Source: Isochrysis galbana (taxonomy: Eukaryota > Haptophyta > Isochrysidales > Isochrysidaceae). From it: 64,000 nt of DNA. Shown piece by piece: positions 53,911 to 64,000 of the stretch. The notes beneath the pieces were generated by a model. The model did no database searches and was not told the origin of the DNA. It was given only the letters and a program-made list of their open reading frames with translations. Made by a program: the position numbers and the translations under genes. Numbering within the stretch: the first letter of the stretch is position 1; each line of letters starts with the position of its first letter. The stretch covers positions 1,733,978-1,797,977 of the forward strand of contig CM030943.1 of assembly GCA_018136815.1 (NCBI GenBank), read 5' to 3'.

Positions 53911-53943
53911 ATCAGAGCGTGGTGTCCTGTGCCTTGCTCTCAT
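53911..53943 (-). promoter_or_regulatory. Weak SECIS-like candidate
   Basis: On the minus strand ATGA (53,943-53,940) and TGAT (53,914-53,911) could form the non-canonical quartet, with a GAGC/GCTC helix directly between them. The interval is shorter than in well-known eukaryotic SECIS elements and the apical AA is not evident, so this is only a pointer to where to look. Confidence 0.15.
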
Positions 53944-54031
53944 GCACGCATGGCACCCAACCAAACGGTGGACTGAATGCCAAGTATTCGTAAGATGGAT
54001 GTGCAACCCGGAGCAAGGCAGACCTGGGCAC

Positions 54032-55532
54032 TTAAGCAGCGCAAGACGCGACGAGTCGGTCAATTTCGGCACCAATCTGCGCGCATGGGGGCAGCTGTCA
54101 GAATTTGTTGAAGCCAACTCGGGGAAGCATTGGCACTAACGCTCTCACCTTGTCGAGATCGCGTGGTCCATACCGGCCAACAGGAGACCCGGAACCATCA
54201 AATAAGAAGATGGCATCAAAGTTCCAGTTGACGTCGCCAGGGAAAGATGACTTCGCCATCTTCCATAGCGGATCGGTCGATGGACCATTCGTCTTGACCT
54301 ATGGGCAATGCACAGGGGGGCAGAATGGCGGGGAAGCAAAGCAGAACTGTCAGCACACGAAAGTGACATGAAAATGAGAATGGGTGCGCGTTGAGTCGAG
54401 TGCCTGGTGGCGATCGCTAACACAGTGCAAAATGGTTCCGAGGCGTGGCCTCTGATCACACGCACCTTCGCCATCAGCGTGACACCGCCGCCGTCGGTGG
54501 GGAGACCTTGCTGAGCGACAAAACCTGGGACCTGCGGTTATTCACAAGCAGACTGTGGATTAGTTTCGAGCTCGCCACTTGGGGTAGCGGAGCTCATACT
54601 GTGGGGAACCACATAGGCGGTTGAAAATAAACGAAGCATGAAAGGGGGTGGAAGACGTCAAAGGCCGCTCTCTGTGAAAAAGTCGCAGCGGCGGAAGGTC
54701 GGTGCGGACCTGGTCGCTTGGCAGTTCTTGTCCGCCGAACTCGTCGGATGGGAAGAGAAGCATTTCCAACTTGTTTCCTACCGAGGCGAAAGAAGCGAAC
54801 ATGCTATTGGTCAACCCCAGGCAACAAGATACAAGCCAGTGTTCTCGCGACGATAGCCCAAACTATTCCTTTGCATAGCAAAGACACCACGAAACTGGAG
54901 CAGCTACCGGCGGCTTTCTCGTGTAGTGGTCTGTATGCATACGATAGTGGGGTGCTGGCTCACCATGAGTCTGGTGCCACTCCTTCAGCTGAGTGTACAC
55001 CCTGCGCGTTGCGCCTCAGCGCGACGCGACGTTGAGCATGAGAACAGGCTTGCCAGCGAGTGTCTCATAGGCGAGCTCTTTGCCAGACATGGTCTTGCCG
55101 TGGAGCGAGTGCAGGCCGGCGCCTGCGGCCTGCATAGAGAAGGCGAGAAATCCGATACTAGGCCACGCATACTCTCACTCCCCCTTGTCCTGCCTGCCAC
55201 TTCCTTCTTTTCAACCTCCCTCCCACCCTCCCAGTCATCCACAGCCACCCACCCACCGGCCCACCGATCCACCCACCCACACTGCCTCCCTCCCTCCCTC
55301 CCCCCCCCCTCCCCAAGCTCCCCTTCAACTTTCCTCCCATTCTCTCGCCACCTCCTCCGCTGCCGTGCCTTGCGTGACGCACGTTGGCGCTGACGGAGAT
55401 GTGGGAGGAGGACATGGCGGCAGCGAGTCCGAATGAGAGCGGGTGGCGCACAAAGGCGGCGCGCGCAGGCACAGCGAGCAGCGTGCACGCGGCGAGGAGG
55501 CGAGGGGCGAGGGCGCGGCGGCCGAGGAGCAT
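54032..55532 (-). CDS. Glutathione peroxidase, predicted selenoprotein (in-frame TGA = Sec88), six exons
   Basis: Exons on the minus strand are 55,532-55,383, 55,129-54,964, 54,777-54,710, 54,531-54,466, 54,298-54,149 and 54,076-54,032, giving 214 residues if TGA at 55,018-55,016 is read through. Around it the frame reads LMLNVASR-(TGA)-GATRRVYTQLKEWHQTHG. In glutathione peroxidases NVAS.(U/C)G.T holds the catalytic Sec or Cys, so TGA sits exactly there. Other catalytic residues are Gln122 (FGGQE) and Trp175-Asn176 (VNWNF). The C-terminus IGAEIDRLVAS fits the family. Five introns, two phase 1, all restore homology. The enzyme reduces peroxides with thiols. The first 50 residues contain a hydrophobic run and AVPARA-AFVRHP, suggesting secretory or plastid targeting. 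No oligomerisation loop is present, as in monomeric GPX4-type enzymes. Confidence 0.9.
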
Positions 55533-56637
55533 CCGTCTCGGGGCAGTCGAGAAGGATACCGCGAGGGGGGGGGGAAGCTTCCCTCTTCCTCGACTCTTCT
55601 TCTCTTTCCGCACTTCAGATCTCACCCCGCCCGTCCGCCGGGAGGATTTTAAATTGTATTCAGTAGAGAGTGTCAGTGAACGGTGCCCTACCTCAAAGTT
55701 TGAGGAGACGTCGAGGCTTCAAACTTTGAGGGCCGAGGGCAGCTTCAGTGACGGAGAAAGAAAACTTGGGAGGTGAAATGGAGGAGAAGCGAAAAACAAA
55801 ATCCGTCGGCGCTGCGAAACGACGGTGACGGGCCCCTCCGCCGCCCGCCTCCCCCCCGCCGCCCGCAAGTGCAGCGAGGTGACCGTCCGCCCGCAAGCTC
55901 TGCACACCCGTCAAGCACACCTTGCGACCGGCTGTCCATTTCTCCCCTCACATGCGCATTGCCTCCACACTGCACTTCCTCTTCTCTCATTGTCACTGTT
56001 TCCCCTATCCCGCCACTGACCGCGTGTGTGCGCAGGAGATCGCCGCGAGCACACGGACTGCCAAGCAGCAAACAGCTGCACGCTGCAGCAGCGAGAGACA
56101 GGTGACTCGCCCGCCGCCCGCCGCCCAGCGCTCGCGGGTCAGCCGAGCGTGCAACCTGCCGGGGGCCAAACTTCCTCGTTGCCCGCACTCACACGCTTTG
56201 ACGGCGAGTGGAGACGGAGGCATCGACAGCTGGGGAGTCAGAGATGACGGCGGAGGAGGAGGGGCCGCGGAGTTCAGAGAGGGCGAGGGCGGTGGTGTGA
56301 GTTGAGGCAGCGAGGAGATGGCGGTGCCAGCTAGGGGATTAGTCGTAGGATTCGTGGACGAGGCGGAGGCGTGGGCGGTGGACGGCGGAGCCGTAAAGAC
56401 AACATTGCTGGAAAAAGCCCCAGCCGGAAAGGGGGAGGGGCACAAGTAGGCAAAAATGGAGGCAAATGTGCGTGTTGTGCTGGGGGTTGAGGCGCAGGCA
56501 CTGATAGTGATCGGAATGGCGGTGGTTCTGGCGGCAACCTTTGTCTGTGTGTGTGTGGGGGGGGGGGGGGGCGGACTCAAGAACGCCATCCTCAGGAATC
56601 GAGTAATCACACCCACCCACTCACTCTCCGAACACAG
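55533..56637. other. Region between divergent peroxidase and transposase genes
   Basis: It is G/C-rich with Pro-rich frames on the minus strand (56,005-56,748) that lack domain signals. Positions 56,557-56,571 are a G run. No gene was accepted. A short plus-strand frame at 56,456 followed by an AG just before 56,638 might be a 5' exon of the transposase. Confidence 0.4.
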
Positions 56638-57855
56638 ATGCCCCTGCTCAAGCGCACCGCCACGGAGAGGGATAATCTCGGCCGCATGCTTGAGGCCATC
56701 ATCCTCAACGTGGCTGCGCGGAGGCGGCTGCGCAATTTGCGTAGCCATCGCTTAGTGGTCACTGCAGTTGTCGCCATCGCTTACGAGTATATGCGGCCCA
56801 CGAGGAGCTGGGCGAAAGGGGTTCTCCGCGTCCCTTTCTCATTGGACGGGATGTTTGGCGAGGAGAAGATCTACGAGAATTTCAGATTTCGCCGGGAGGA
56901 CCTTCCCATCCTCCTCCAAGAGTTGCGCCTGCCTCTCACGCCTGCGGGCTTTGTGTCAGTAGGAAAACCAGGGCACCACTGCTTGTTTGAGCCAATGGAA
57001 GCGTTGTGCACTTTCTTATTTCGCATGGCTCACCGATGCACATGGTCGACGTTGGTGCAAATCATGGGCGGTCGCGCCGCGTCAGCTTATTCAGCGTGCT
57101 TCTATGCCGTCCTCAATCATATTTATGCGTCCTTCAAGGGGTGCGTCGACGACATCACACGTTGGGCAGGGAGGGGCCACTTCGAGGAGTGGGCAAAGGC
57201 AATCTTTGTCGCAGGGGCACCTGCGCAACGCTGCATCGGGTTCATTGACGGGACCTTTCGAGCGTGTGCCCGGCCCACAGACGGGCACCTCCAACGGCTG
57301 CTGCACTCAGGTTATTACAAGAGTCACGGCTTCAAGTTCCAAGCGGTGGTGGCACCAAACGGCTTGATTGTCGACCTGTATGGGTGTTGTGCCGGCCGCC
57401 GCCACGACAGTTACATGCTCTCTCAATCCGGTTTCCTCCGCAGGATGCAAACCTCGTGCACATTAGAGGCACATGCCGGTGGGCGTCGTGGACAGGATAT
57501 GTACTACGTCTACGGCGACCCTGCGTATGGGCGTTCCCGTTACGTCATGCGAGGGGCGAAAGGGGCTATGAGCAACCGTGCCCGCCGGACGTATGCGCAG
57601 ATGAATGGGAAGCGTGTAGCTGTTGAGTGGAAATTTTGCACCGTCATCCAAGAGTTCAGCTTCGTGGACAACACCAAGATTCTGAAGGCGGGTGAAATGC
57701 CCCTTGCTCGTATCTATTACGTAGCTGCACTCCTCTCGAACATGAAGGTGTGCTTGAACGCCGAGCGCTTCTTTGACACTCATGGTGGTCTCATTTCTCG
57801 TCACTTCAACGTGTCACCTCCGAGCCTAAACGCCTTCTTGTATGGGCCACTGTGA
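56638..57855 (+). CDS. PIF/Harbinger-family transposase (DDE_4 nuclease)
   Basis: The frame encodes 405 residues from the ATG at 56,638. The nuclease triad is visible: Asp204 in FIDGTFRACARP, Asp294 in YGDPAYGRS and Glu330 in NGKRVAVEWKF, with spacing normal for Harbinger nucleases. HGFKFQAVVAPNGLIVDLYG and GRRHDSYML are typical of the fold. The enzyme cuts the transposon ends, usually together with a separate SANT/Myb-like DNA-binding protein; a candidate lies convergently at 60,139-61,980. The frame is uninterrupted. Terminal inverted repeats and 3-bp target duplications were not located, so it may be a stranded or domesticated copy. The codon before ATG forms CACAG, so an upstream exon is possible. 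Confidence 0.9.
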   Translation: MPLLKRTATERDNLGRMLEAIILNVAARRRLRNLRSHRLVVTAVVAIAYEYMRPTRSWAKGVLRVPFSLDGMFGEEKIYENFRFRREDLPILLQELRLPLTPAGFVSVGKPGHHCLFEPMEALCTFLFRMAHRCTWSTLVQIMGGRAASAYSACFYAVLNHIYASFKGCVDDITRWAGRGHFEEWAKAIFVAGAPAQRCIGFIDGTFRACARPTDGHLQRLLHSGYYKSHGFKFQAVVAPNGLIVDLYGCCAGRRHDSYMLSQSGFLRRMQTSCTLEAHAGGRRGQDMYYVYGDPAYGRSRYVMRGAKGAMSNRARRTYAQMNGKRVAVEWKFCTVIQEFSFVDNTKILKAGEMPLARIYYVAALLSNMKVCLNAERFFDTHGGLISRHFNVSPPSLNAFLYGPL

Positions 57856-59221
57856 CGTCGTAGTGCGGAATCAAGTGCACATATCTGCAGATGCCTTTGT
57901 ATGTCTTAGTTGGCGTGCTATCAATCACTAATGCATCAATCGAATGGGTCCGTTACCACGAGCACATGGACGTTGGTTGGGGCGCACGTAGTGTCCGGCT
58001 AGTCGCGCGAGGTAAAAGGGGTTCCATACCTCCAAATGCCAACCTCCGACCAATCTTCTCACTGTGCATGCCGCTTGAGATCCTAGTTTCAACTTCTACA
58101 GGCTAGGCCCGTTACTTGTGCAATTTTTTTGCGTTACAACTCACGTGTCACGTGACCTCGCTGAACTTTCGATAAATAATAATAATAATCAATGTTATAT
58201 CCTAGCCAACCCCACTAGCTAATTGGACATAACGTCTCAGTCCCGGAATCCCGCCATGCCTGACGGGCCAAGTGTCCGAGTGATACCGGGGGGTGGGGGC
58301 ACTGCCCCCTCCCCTCGATATTTGTCCTCGCCCCAGTGCATGCACCGGCCCCGCGCACCCCAGCGCGCCAGCGCGTCCTCTCCTCGAGTCCACGCTGGGG
58401 GAAAACCCCTTTCGGGTAAAAGCAACGCAGGGGGGGGGGGGGGCATTCGTGAGATAGGAGCCCAGAAGCGCTAATTTCCCTCGCTAGAGCGAGTGGCCGC
58501 GGCGAGCCGCGGCCCTTCCCTCCTGGCTCTGGCGCCCCCGTCTTCTCTTACCCAAACGGGGCGAGAAGACACGTTTCTGCCGGAGGGGAGAGCTGCCGCT
58601 CCCCCCTCCCCTCCCTCTTCCCTTTTCCTCCTCTCTTCCCTGCGGCGGGGGCCCATGGCGCGCGCCTGCGGCCCCTCTTCAGGTCCCCAGGAGGCCGGCA
58701 GGGGCCTGGGAGCACAGCTCAGGGGGCAGGTGAGGCTGGGGCATGGCCCTGGCCCCTCCTGCCTCTCCCTCGCTGGCTCTCGAGCCCCTGCCAGTCGACT
58801 GGAGCTGGCTGGGGGGTCCTGATCAGGGGGGCTCAGGGGGAGGAGGGGCTGGTCAGAGGGATGGGCAGGCCACGACGGGCCAGGGCGGGCGAGTCAGGCG
58901 GGCCTGTGGGGAGAGGAATGGGTCAGCAGGGCTGTGTGCTCCTAGCAAGCCATCAGGCGTGCCAGGAGAGTGGGTGGTTCCTCCCCCATGGCAGGGGAGG
59001 AGTGGAGAGAGAGGTGGGCTCGTGCCCCCCCATGGGCGAACTAAGTATAAACTTAGTTGCTCGCTGAACTTTCGAAATAAAATCTTTACTGTTGTCGCCT
59101 ATGTTACCCCCCCGGAGTGTACGCCCCCCGATGGCTAGTATCGGGGGGAAATTTTCTCCCGATCGCCAACAATCCACCCCCCGAAAGCTATGCCGGGGGG
59201 CCGTCCTCGACTCCCCAGACT
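57856..59221. other. Gene-free stretch
   Basis: CTGAACTTTCGA.A occurs at about 58,161 and 59,065, perhaps an old duplication. Positions 58,500-58,700 are G/C-rich. Positions 59,135-59,172 are an inverted copy of 38,936-38,970 (TATCGGGGGGAAATTTTCTC ... GATCGCCAACA). No gene was recognised. Confidence 0.4.
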
Positions 59222-60007
<786 letters not shown>

Positions 60008-60138
60008 TGAGTGTGCTGCGTGCGCCTCGCACGAAGCACGTGCGGACTTCCAACGTATAAATAAATGTAAGGCGACGTACTACGGAGCAAGGAACCCGAC
60101 ACGAAAACCACTTCGTCAGCAGCGGCGGTGGCCGTTAG

Positions 60139-61980
60139 TTACTTGGCAAGTTTCTCCATCATTTTCATTTGCATAGCTAAAACACTTTCCATGAATTTCA
60201 TGTTCGACTCTTGCGAGGCGCGTGCTTGTTGTTGAGATTCCTTGAGCATTTCTTTCATGGCATCCGCTTGCTGTCGTTGGACGTCGAGTTGTTGCTGTTG
60301 CATGCGCTCGTCGTGCTTCAGCTTCTCGCGCTCGTAGGCGATGCGCTCCTTCTCTGCCTCGTTGCGAGATTGTTCTGCTACTTGCCGATGACGCTCCACC
60401 TCGTACCGTGCCTTCTCAGCTTCCGCAAGCTGTGCCGAGTCGGCTACCAGTCCAGACAAGGCCTCCGTGAAGCGCTCGTCCCTGTCCTTCTTCTTCAACT
60501 TACCTGAGGTCGAAAGCTTCGAAGCTATGCTAGCCGCGTCTTCGTTGTCAACGTCCAAAGGCTCCCCAAAGCACGTATCGAAGTCTTCATCTTCGTCGGC
60601 GTCGGCATGGCTGGCACGCTGCACTTGCTTCCGCTTTCGCCCCGCACGATTGTACTGTGACCCGGCGCTCGTTGTGCCGCCGTTCATCATCTCCTCCTCC
60701 AAATCCCTTGCGATGTCCTCGTCGCGCCGGGTGCTCTCCTCAGATCTCTTGCCATCGCGACAAGCTAGGATGCCATCCACGATGTAGAGGTCGAGGTGCA
60801 TTGTGAGAGGATCATCTGCAGCCACCGCAGGTACGTGCGTCTCCGGGTCATCGCCGTCACCAGTGTGCTCGAAGCTGAAGCCTGGCCAAGCCTCTGTGAT
60901 GCGCTTTTCTACGGCTTCGTCGATCCAATGGTCAAGTGTTTGAGCAGTGGGCACACGGTTCTGCAAACAAGGTGGTGGGCTTTTTTGAGGGGAAGGGAGA
61001 GAGGGAGAGAGCATAACACACAACAACGAGCACACCTGAAACAATGGGTCTGTGTTGAGAGCGGCCCGAATGTTATCCATGGCCTCGCCCTTCTTGCCAT
61101 GGGTCTTCGGCACTCGCTTTCCGCGGAAATGGATCTTTTCGTACGAATGGAGCTTTGCCGTCTCGACGACGATGAGCAATGTTTCAGGGTTTTTGGGCAC
61201 CTTCTTCGCGGACGACATCTTCTCCTTTCCCGTTGCGTTGCCTGGTGCTGGTGGGGATGTCAAATCGACGCCATCCGGTGGTGCTTGTGGTACATGTGCA
61301 CATGGACTTGGCCGTGGGACTTGGGCTCCAATACATGGATCACCTCCTTCTCCGCTCTTGGTACCCCCATGCTTGCACTTGTCGCCGTCGCTCTCGGTAA
61401 TGCCGCCTCGTTCGTTGCCCACCGTTCGGCTGCCTGCGCATGCGTGTGGCACAAGCAGTGCTGCCACAGCCTTTGCGCTTGCGTGAGGTGTGGTGTGACA
61501 GCCCGCTTGGAGTCGAGCTTGGTGTGGAGTGTGCTGCATGCGCCCTCCTTGCGGCAGCGGGCACGCGCGAACCTCTACACCACGCGCACCGTTGCATTCG
61601 TATGTGGGGGCACATCGTTTACGCAACATCTCATTGCACTCATTCACCTCGTAGCGGTAGGCCCTCTCCAGCACATCATCATCGCTACCATCAGCCGCCT
61701 CTTTGTTCTCCTCCCGCCTTTTTGCCGCCTTGGCTGCCCTTTCCGCCGCCTTTGCCTCAGCCTCGTTCGCCTCGGGCTGCGGCTCCTCGAGGACGTTCTC
61801 GAGTTGGCGACGCACAGCCGTTTTGCCACCGCGGGCACGGGAGACGCCCAACCGTGGAGAGATGGGCTCATGCTCGTCGACGGATCGGTTGATACGGGCC
61901 GACCTTCGCGACGGCATGCTCCCACTCGACAGGCTGTACGCCACCTTGCGGCCTGAGGTCTTCTCCGGCGGTGTCGCCAT
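60139..61980 (-). CDS. SANT-like/coiled-coil protein, possible Harbinger partner
   Basis: The frame runs from the ATG at 61,980 and is open throughout. A 75-base stretch (61,035-60,961), GTGTGC...TTTGCAG, looks like an in-frame intron, since its removal joins NTDPLFQ to NRVPTAQTLDHW. The N-terminus is basic (PSRRSARINRSVDEH), followed by an Ala/Glu/Lys-rich coil. A middle segment ETLLIVVETAK...AMDNIRAALNTDPLFQNRVPTAQ..DHW resembles the SANT/Myb-like DNA-binding modules that accompany transposases. The tail is a long coiled coil (about last 160 residues) with Gln-rich QQQLDVQRQQADAM and MKFMESVLAMQMKMMEKLAK. It would be nuclear. Neither the family call nor the link to the transposase 2.3 kb away is proven. 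Confidence 0.6.
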   Translation of the reverse strand: MATPPEKTSGRKVAYSLSSGSMPSRRSARINRSVDEHEPISPRLGVSRARGGKTAVRRQLENVLEEPQPEANEAEAKAAERAAKAAKRREENKEAADGSDDDVLERAYRYEVNECNEMLRKRCAPTYECNGARGVEVRACPLPQGGRMQHTPHQARLQAGCHTTPHASAKAVAALLVPHACAGSRTVGNERGGITESDGDKCKHGGTKSGEGGDPCIGAQVPRPSPCAHVPQAPPDGVDLTSPPAPGNATGKEKMSSAKKVPKNPETLLIVVETAKLHSYEKIHFRGKRVPKTHGKKGEAMDNIRAALNTDPLFQVCSLLCVMLSPSLPSPQKSPPPCLQNRVPTAQTLDHWIDEAVEKRITEAWPGFSFEHTGDGDDPETHVPAVAADDPLTMHLDLYIVDGILACRDGKRSEESTRRDEDIARDLEEEMMNGGTTSAGSQYNRAGRKRKQVQRASHADADEDEDFDTCFGEPLDVDNEDAASIASKLSTSGKLKKKDRDERFTEALSGLVADSAQLAEAEKARYEVERHRQVAEQSRNEAEKERIAYEREKLKHDERMQQQQLDVQRQQADAMKEMLKESQQQARASQESNMKFMESVLAMQMKMMEKLAK

Positions 61981-62255
61981 GGCGGCCGAGCGTGCCCCCG
62001 CCCCGCCCTCTCCTCGCGAGGGCGCGAGGCTCCGGGACCCCACTTCTCCACTCCCTTCAGCTTTCACTTTTCAGGATTTGAAATCTTGAGAAAAACGTGT
62101 TTCTTGAGCTTTTCCTCAAACTTCGAATTGTGAATTCTGAAGGTATCCTTCATTGTTTGCTTCAAGATTTGCGTTTTCCCCCTCCACTGACACTGCCAAG
62201 TATTCCGGGTCACTCTGGACTTTTGAAGTCCCCCGCCTTTGGAGTAAACAAAAAC

Positions 62256-62430
62256 ATCTGAAGATTCCGGGCTAACACCTACTACTGACTAGGTTCTCCA
62301 CCTTTCTACCGACACCACCCCTGTCTCCCTACCCCGCACCTCCGTCCCTGCCCCTGCCCCCCTTCTTCGTTCCTGTTTCTTCGGTTTTTTGGGTCCGGCC
62401 CAGGTACACTACCTTGGGTCTGGTTCGTCC
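62256..62430 (+). repeat. Dispersed repeat family D3, copy 4
   Basis: It starts CTGAAGATTCCGGGCTA, as at 9799, and contains CCACCTTTCTACCGACACCA, then GGTCCGGCCCAGGTACACTAC and TTGGGTCTGG. Confidence 0.75.
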
Positions 62431-62667
62431 CCCGCCTTTGGAGTAGAGTACTCCTACTCTAGGTAGTGAGATTTGAAGCCAAAAGAACCTAACCCCCGGG
62501 TCAGGGGTGAAGAACATTTGGAACTCAGGTTGCACCTTCTCACTTCTCAGCATACGCATACGGCATACCAATACCAATACCGCTAGAAAATTGAGGGGCG
62601 GCGAGTTGCCATTCTACCCTCAAAAGTGTTGGTGCTTCTACAGTTTTATACCAAAGGGGGGGGATGA

Positions 62668-62790
62668 AGTAAAATAGCTGAGCATTAGTACCACTACTTC
62701 CACGAGCCCGGTACCAACACGACAGCCCTCAGCGCACCTGCCCGTACACCTTGGCGCGTGCTGTTGCTGTTGCCACAGATACATACACCT
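62668..62790 (+). repeat. Dispersed repeat family D4, copy 2
   Basis: It matches 51,060-51,180 over about 115 bases, with an extra TTGCTG in the GTTGCTGTTGCCACAGATA end. From 62,791 to 63,628 no gene was recognised. Confidence 0.8.
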
Positions 62791-63628
62791 ATGCACCTCT
62801 CCATGGGGGGGGGGGGTTGAAGAAAAACTGGACCTCAGGTTGCACCTTCTTAGTGAACAGTTTTCGTATATATTGCTATGCCGCCACGCCGCCACCAGGC
62901 ACCAGGCCCGTCCTAGCCCTCGCCCCTCACCCCTCGGAGCCCCTCACGCGAGGCCCAAGCCCATGGTAGAGCCCATGGGACATGGGCCGACCCCCCCTAC
63001 CGAACAAAAAAGAATGAGGGGGGGGGGAAGCGGAAAGAGGAGTGGTAAGTGGGGCAAGGGCGAGGTCTCTAGGTGTCCGGAAAGAGAGGGAGATCGTAGT
63101 ATGTAGGCACCTTCAAGAGTTTTCTTCATCTATGTTGCTATTGTTGGATCTGCATGTTGTACATCGTCGTTGGCATATCTGACGTGGTGGCACGCTTCTT
63201 GATGCTGTGAATGCTGGGATGACGATGCCTATGCGCCAAACACACATACGCATACACGACACAAACACTGAGCAACACGCAACACGACGCGCTGGGCGCG
63301 ACATCATGCAACGTCACACCTAGCGGCCGCAAGCGGCCGAGTATCGTTCGCCTCCACATAGAGAGCGCGCGTAAGCCTCTTCTCTTGTCGTCGACGATGC
63401 ATCTCTGCAAGCCCGCTGCGCGCGCAGTCTCTTTCCAGCCCATCGGGGGCATAAGGCCGCCGCAGTTTAATGTCAATGTCCTTGTCAAATCTGAATCCGT
63501 AAGGGGGCTGTGAACATCACGTATGTACGGGATTGTCGCGCATCCCGGCAGCCGGCAAGCGGACAGCGATGACAGTCAGGTTGGCAGCCACAAAGAAGAT
63601 AGCTAGGATGTCTGAGAATAGGGCCGCC

Positions 63629-64000
63629 TCAGGGGGCAGCAGGCAAGTTAGCGTTTGTGAGTGAGAAGGTGTGGTCCTCCAAGCCCTCCGGGATCCCGAG
63701 GGGTGTCCTCGGGAGCTGCAGGCCAGCGATTGCAACCTTCAATCCATCCGCTGGCGACGTTCTCAGCGCAGAAGATAGGGCGAAATTCCCAGAGCTCTCT
63801 GTTAAGTCAAACGGCAGAGATACGCGACCTCCCCGTCCGAGGTCTTGGTAATCGCTCTTGGTGTCCTTGTCCAGTTCGTGAAACCGGTTGATTGCATTGA
63901 TGGTCGGGTTCTCTGTCGCCTGGCCAACACGACCGGACGTTGCATAGTCAAAAGCAGTCTCTACCCCAGCCATATTGTACTTTGCAGAAGTTATTCCATC
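63629..64000 (-). CDS. Hypothetical protein, 5' end beyond the window
   Basis: A frame open to the window edge encodes 123 residues. These include AKYNMAGVETAFDYATSGRV, INRFHELDKDTKSDYQDLG, VSLPFDLTESSGNFALSSAL and GLKVAIAGLQLPRTPLGIPE, and it ends NANLPAAP. The composition is protein-like, without low complexity. A shifted frame just downstream (63,517-63,660) has a hydrophobic stretch FSDILAIFFVAANLTVIAVR, which could be a following exon with a membrane segment if a splice or frame change exists. I do not recognise the family. Confidence 0.45.
   Translation of the reverse strand, partial: DGITSAKYNMAGVETAFDYATSGRVGQATENPTINAINRFHELDKDTKSDYQDLGRGGRVSLPFDLTESSGNFALSSALRTSPADGLKVAIAGLQLPRTPLGIPEGLEDHTFSLTNANLPAAP

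Noticed and set aside
55016-55023. A tiny intron removing the TGA from the glutathione peroxidase
   Set aside because: A 29-base GT...AG interval exists, but using it would delete the catalytic NVAS.xG.T motif. Reading TGA as Sec keeps perfect family alignment.
56005-56748. A 247-residue Pro-rich minus-strand frame
   Set aside because: It is low-complexity, antisense to the transposase 5' region, with no recognisable domain.

Overview
The window looks like nuclear DNA of a flagellated, photosynthetic eukaryotic microbe. The evidence is spliced genes with GT-AG introns (donors mostly GTG), a bacterial-type sigma factor of the kind that drives plastid transcription, a homologue of the flagellar protein CFAP119/C1a-32, a Rab GTPase, KH and homeodomain proteins, and many eukaryotic transposons. 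Two predicted N-termini (the sigma factor and a glutathione peroxidase) start with a hydrophobic signal followed by an Ala/Phe junction. That resembles the bipartite targeting peptides of algae with secondary red-type plastids, so a haptophyte- or ochrophyte-like alga is my best guess. This is inference; nothing here fixes the species.

Layout. 1-3.1 kb: retroelement debris with two convergent inverted pairs of LTR-like ends around short gag-like openings. 3.9-5.1 kb: a histidine-phosphatase (phosphoglycerate-mutase-like) gene on the minus strand. 5.2-8.5 kb: G/GA-rich DNA, a 1 kb palindrome split by a tRNA-derived SINE, and dispersed repeats. 8.8-9.4 kb: an EF-hand gene. 9.4-13.5 kb: tandem repeats, an integrase relic and a complete short non-autonomous LTR element with a 5-bp target duplication. 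14.3-16.2 kb: a homeobox gene. 17.1-20.2 kb: an apparently intact hAT transposon carrying a chromodomain, with an 8-bp target duplication. 20-22.7 kb: palindrome-ended DNA, a possible Fanzor/TnpB relic and a tandem duplication. 22.9-23.6 kb: a Rab5-like gene. 24.1-25.8 kb: two non-autonomous hAT-type elements, each with an 8-bp target duplication. 28.8-30.8 kb: sigma factor. 34.2-36.6 kb: a SERF/4F5-plus-KH protein. 37.5-41.4 kb: a second SINE copy and a 2.8 kb inverted-repeat structure. 42.6-44.0 kb: a Ran-binding-domain protein with a PAM2 motif. 46.5-47.3 kb: a frameshifted Cys-rich ORF. 47.8-48.5 kb: CFAP119. 50.0-50.7 kb: an unrecognised two-exon gene. 51-53.4 kb: minisatellites and a LINE reverse-transcriptase relic. 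54.0-55.5 kb: a six-exon glutathione peroxidase whose catalytic codon is an in-frame TGA, i.e. a predicted selenoprotein. 56.6-62.0 kb: a PIF/Harbinger transposase and a convergent SANT-like/coiled-coil gene around a roughly 0.8 kb (GA)n tract. The right edge holds the end of an unknown gene.

The cellular genes do not form a pathway; they are single housekeeping genes scattered through transposon-rich DNA. Exon boundaries were inferred by eye from splice sites and family conservation. No homology search or RNA evidence was available.
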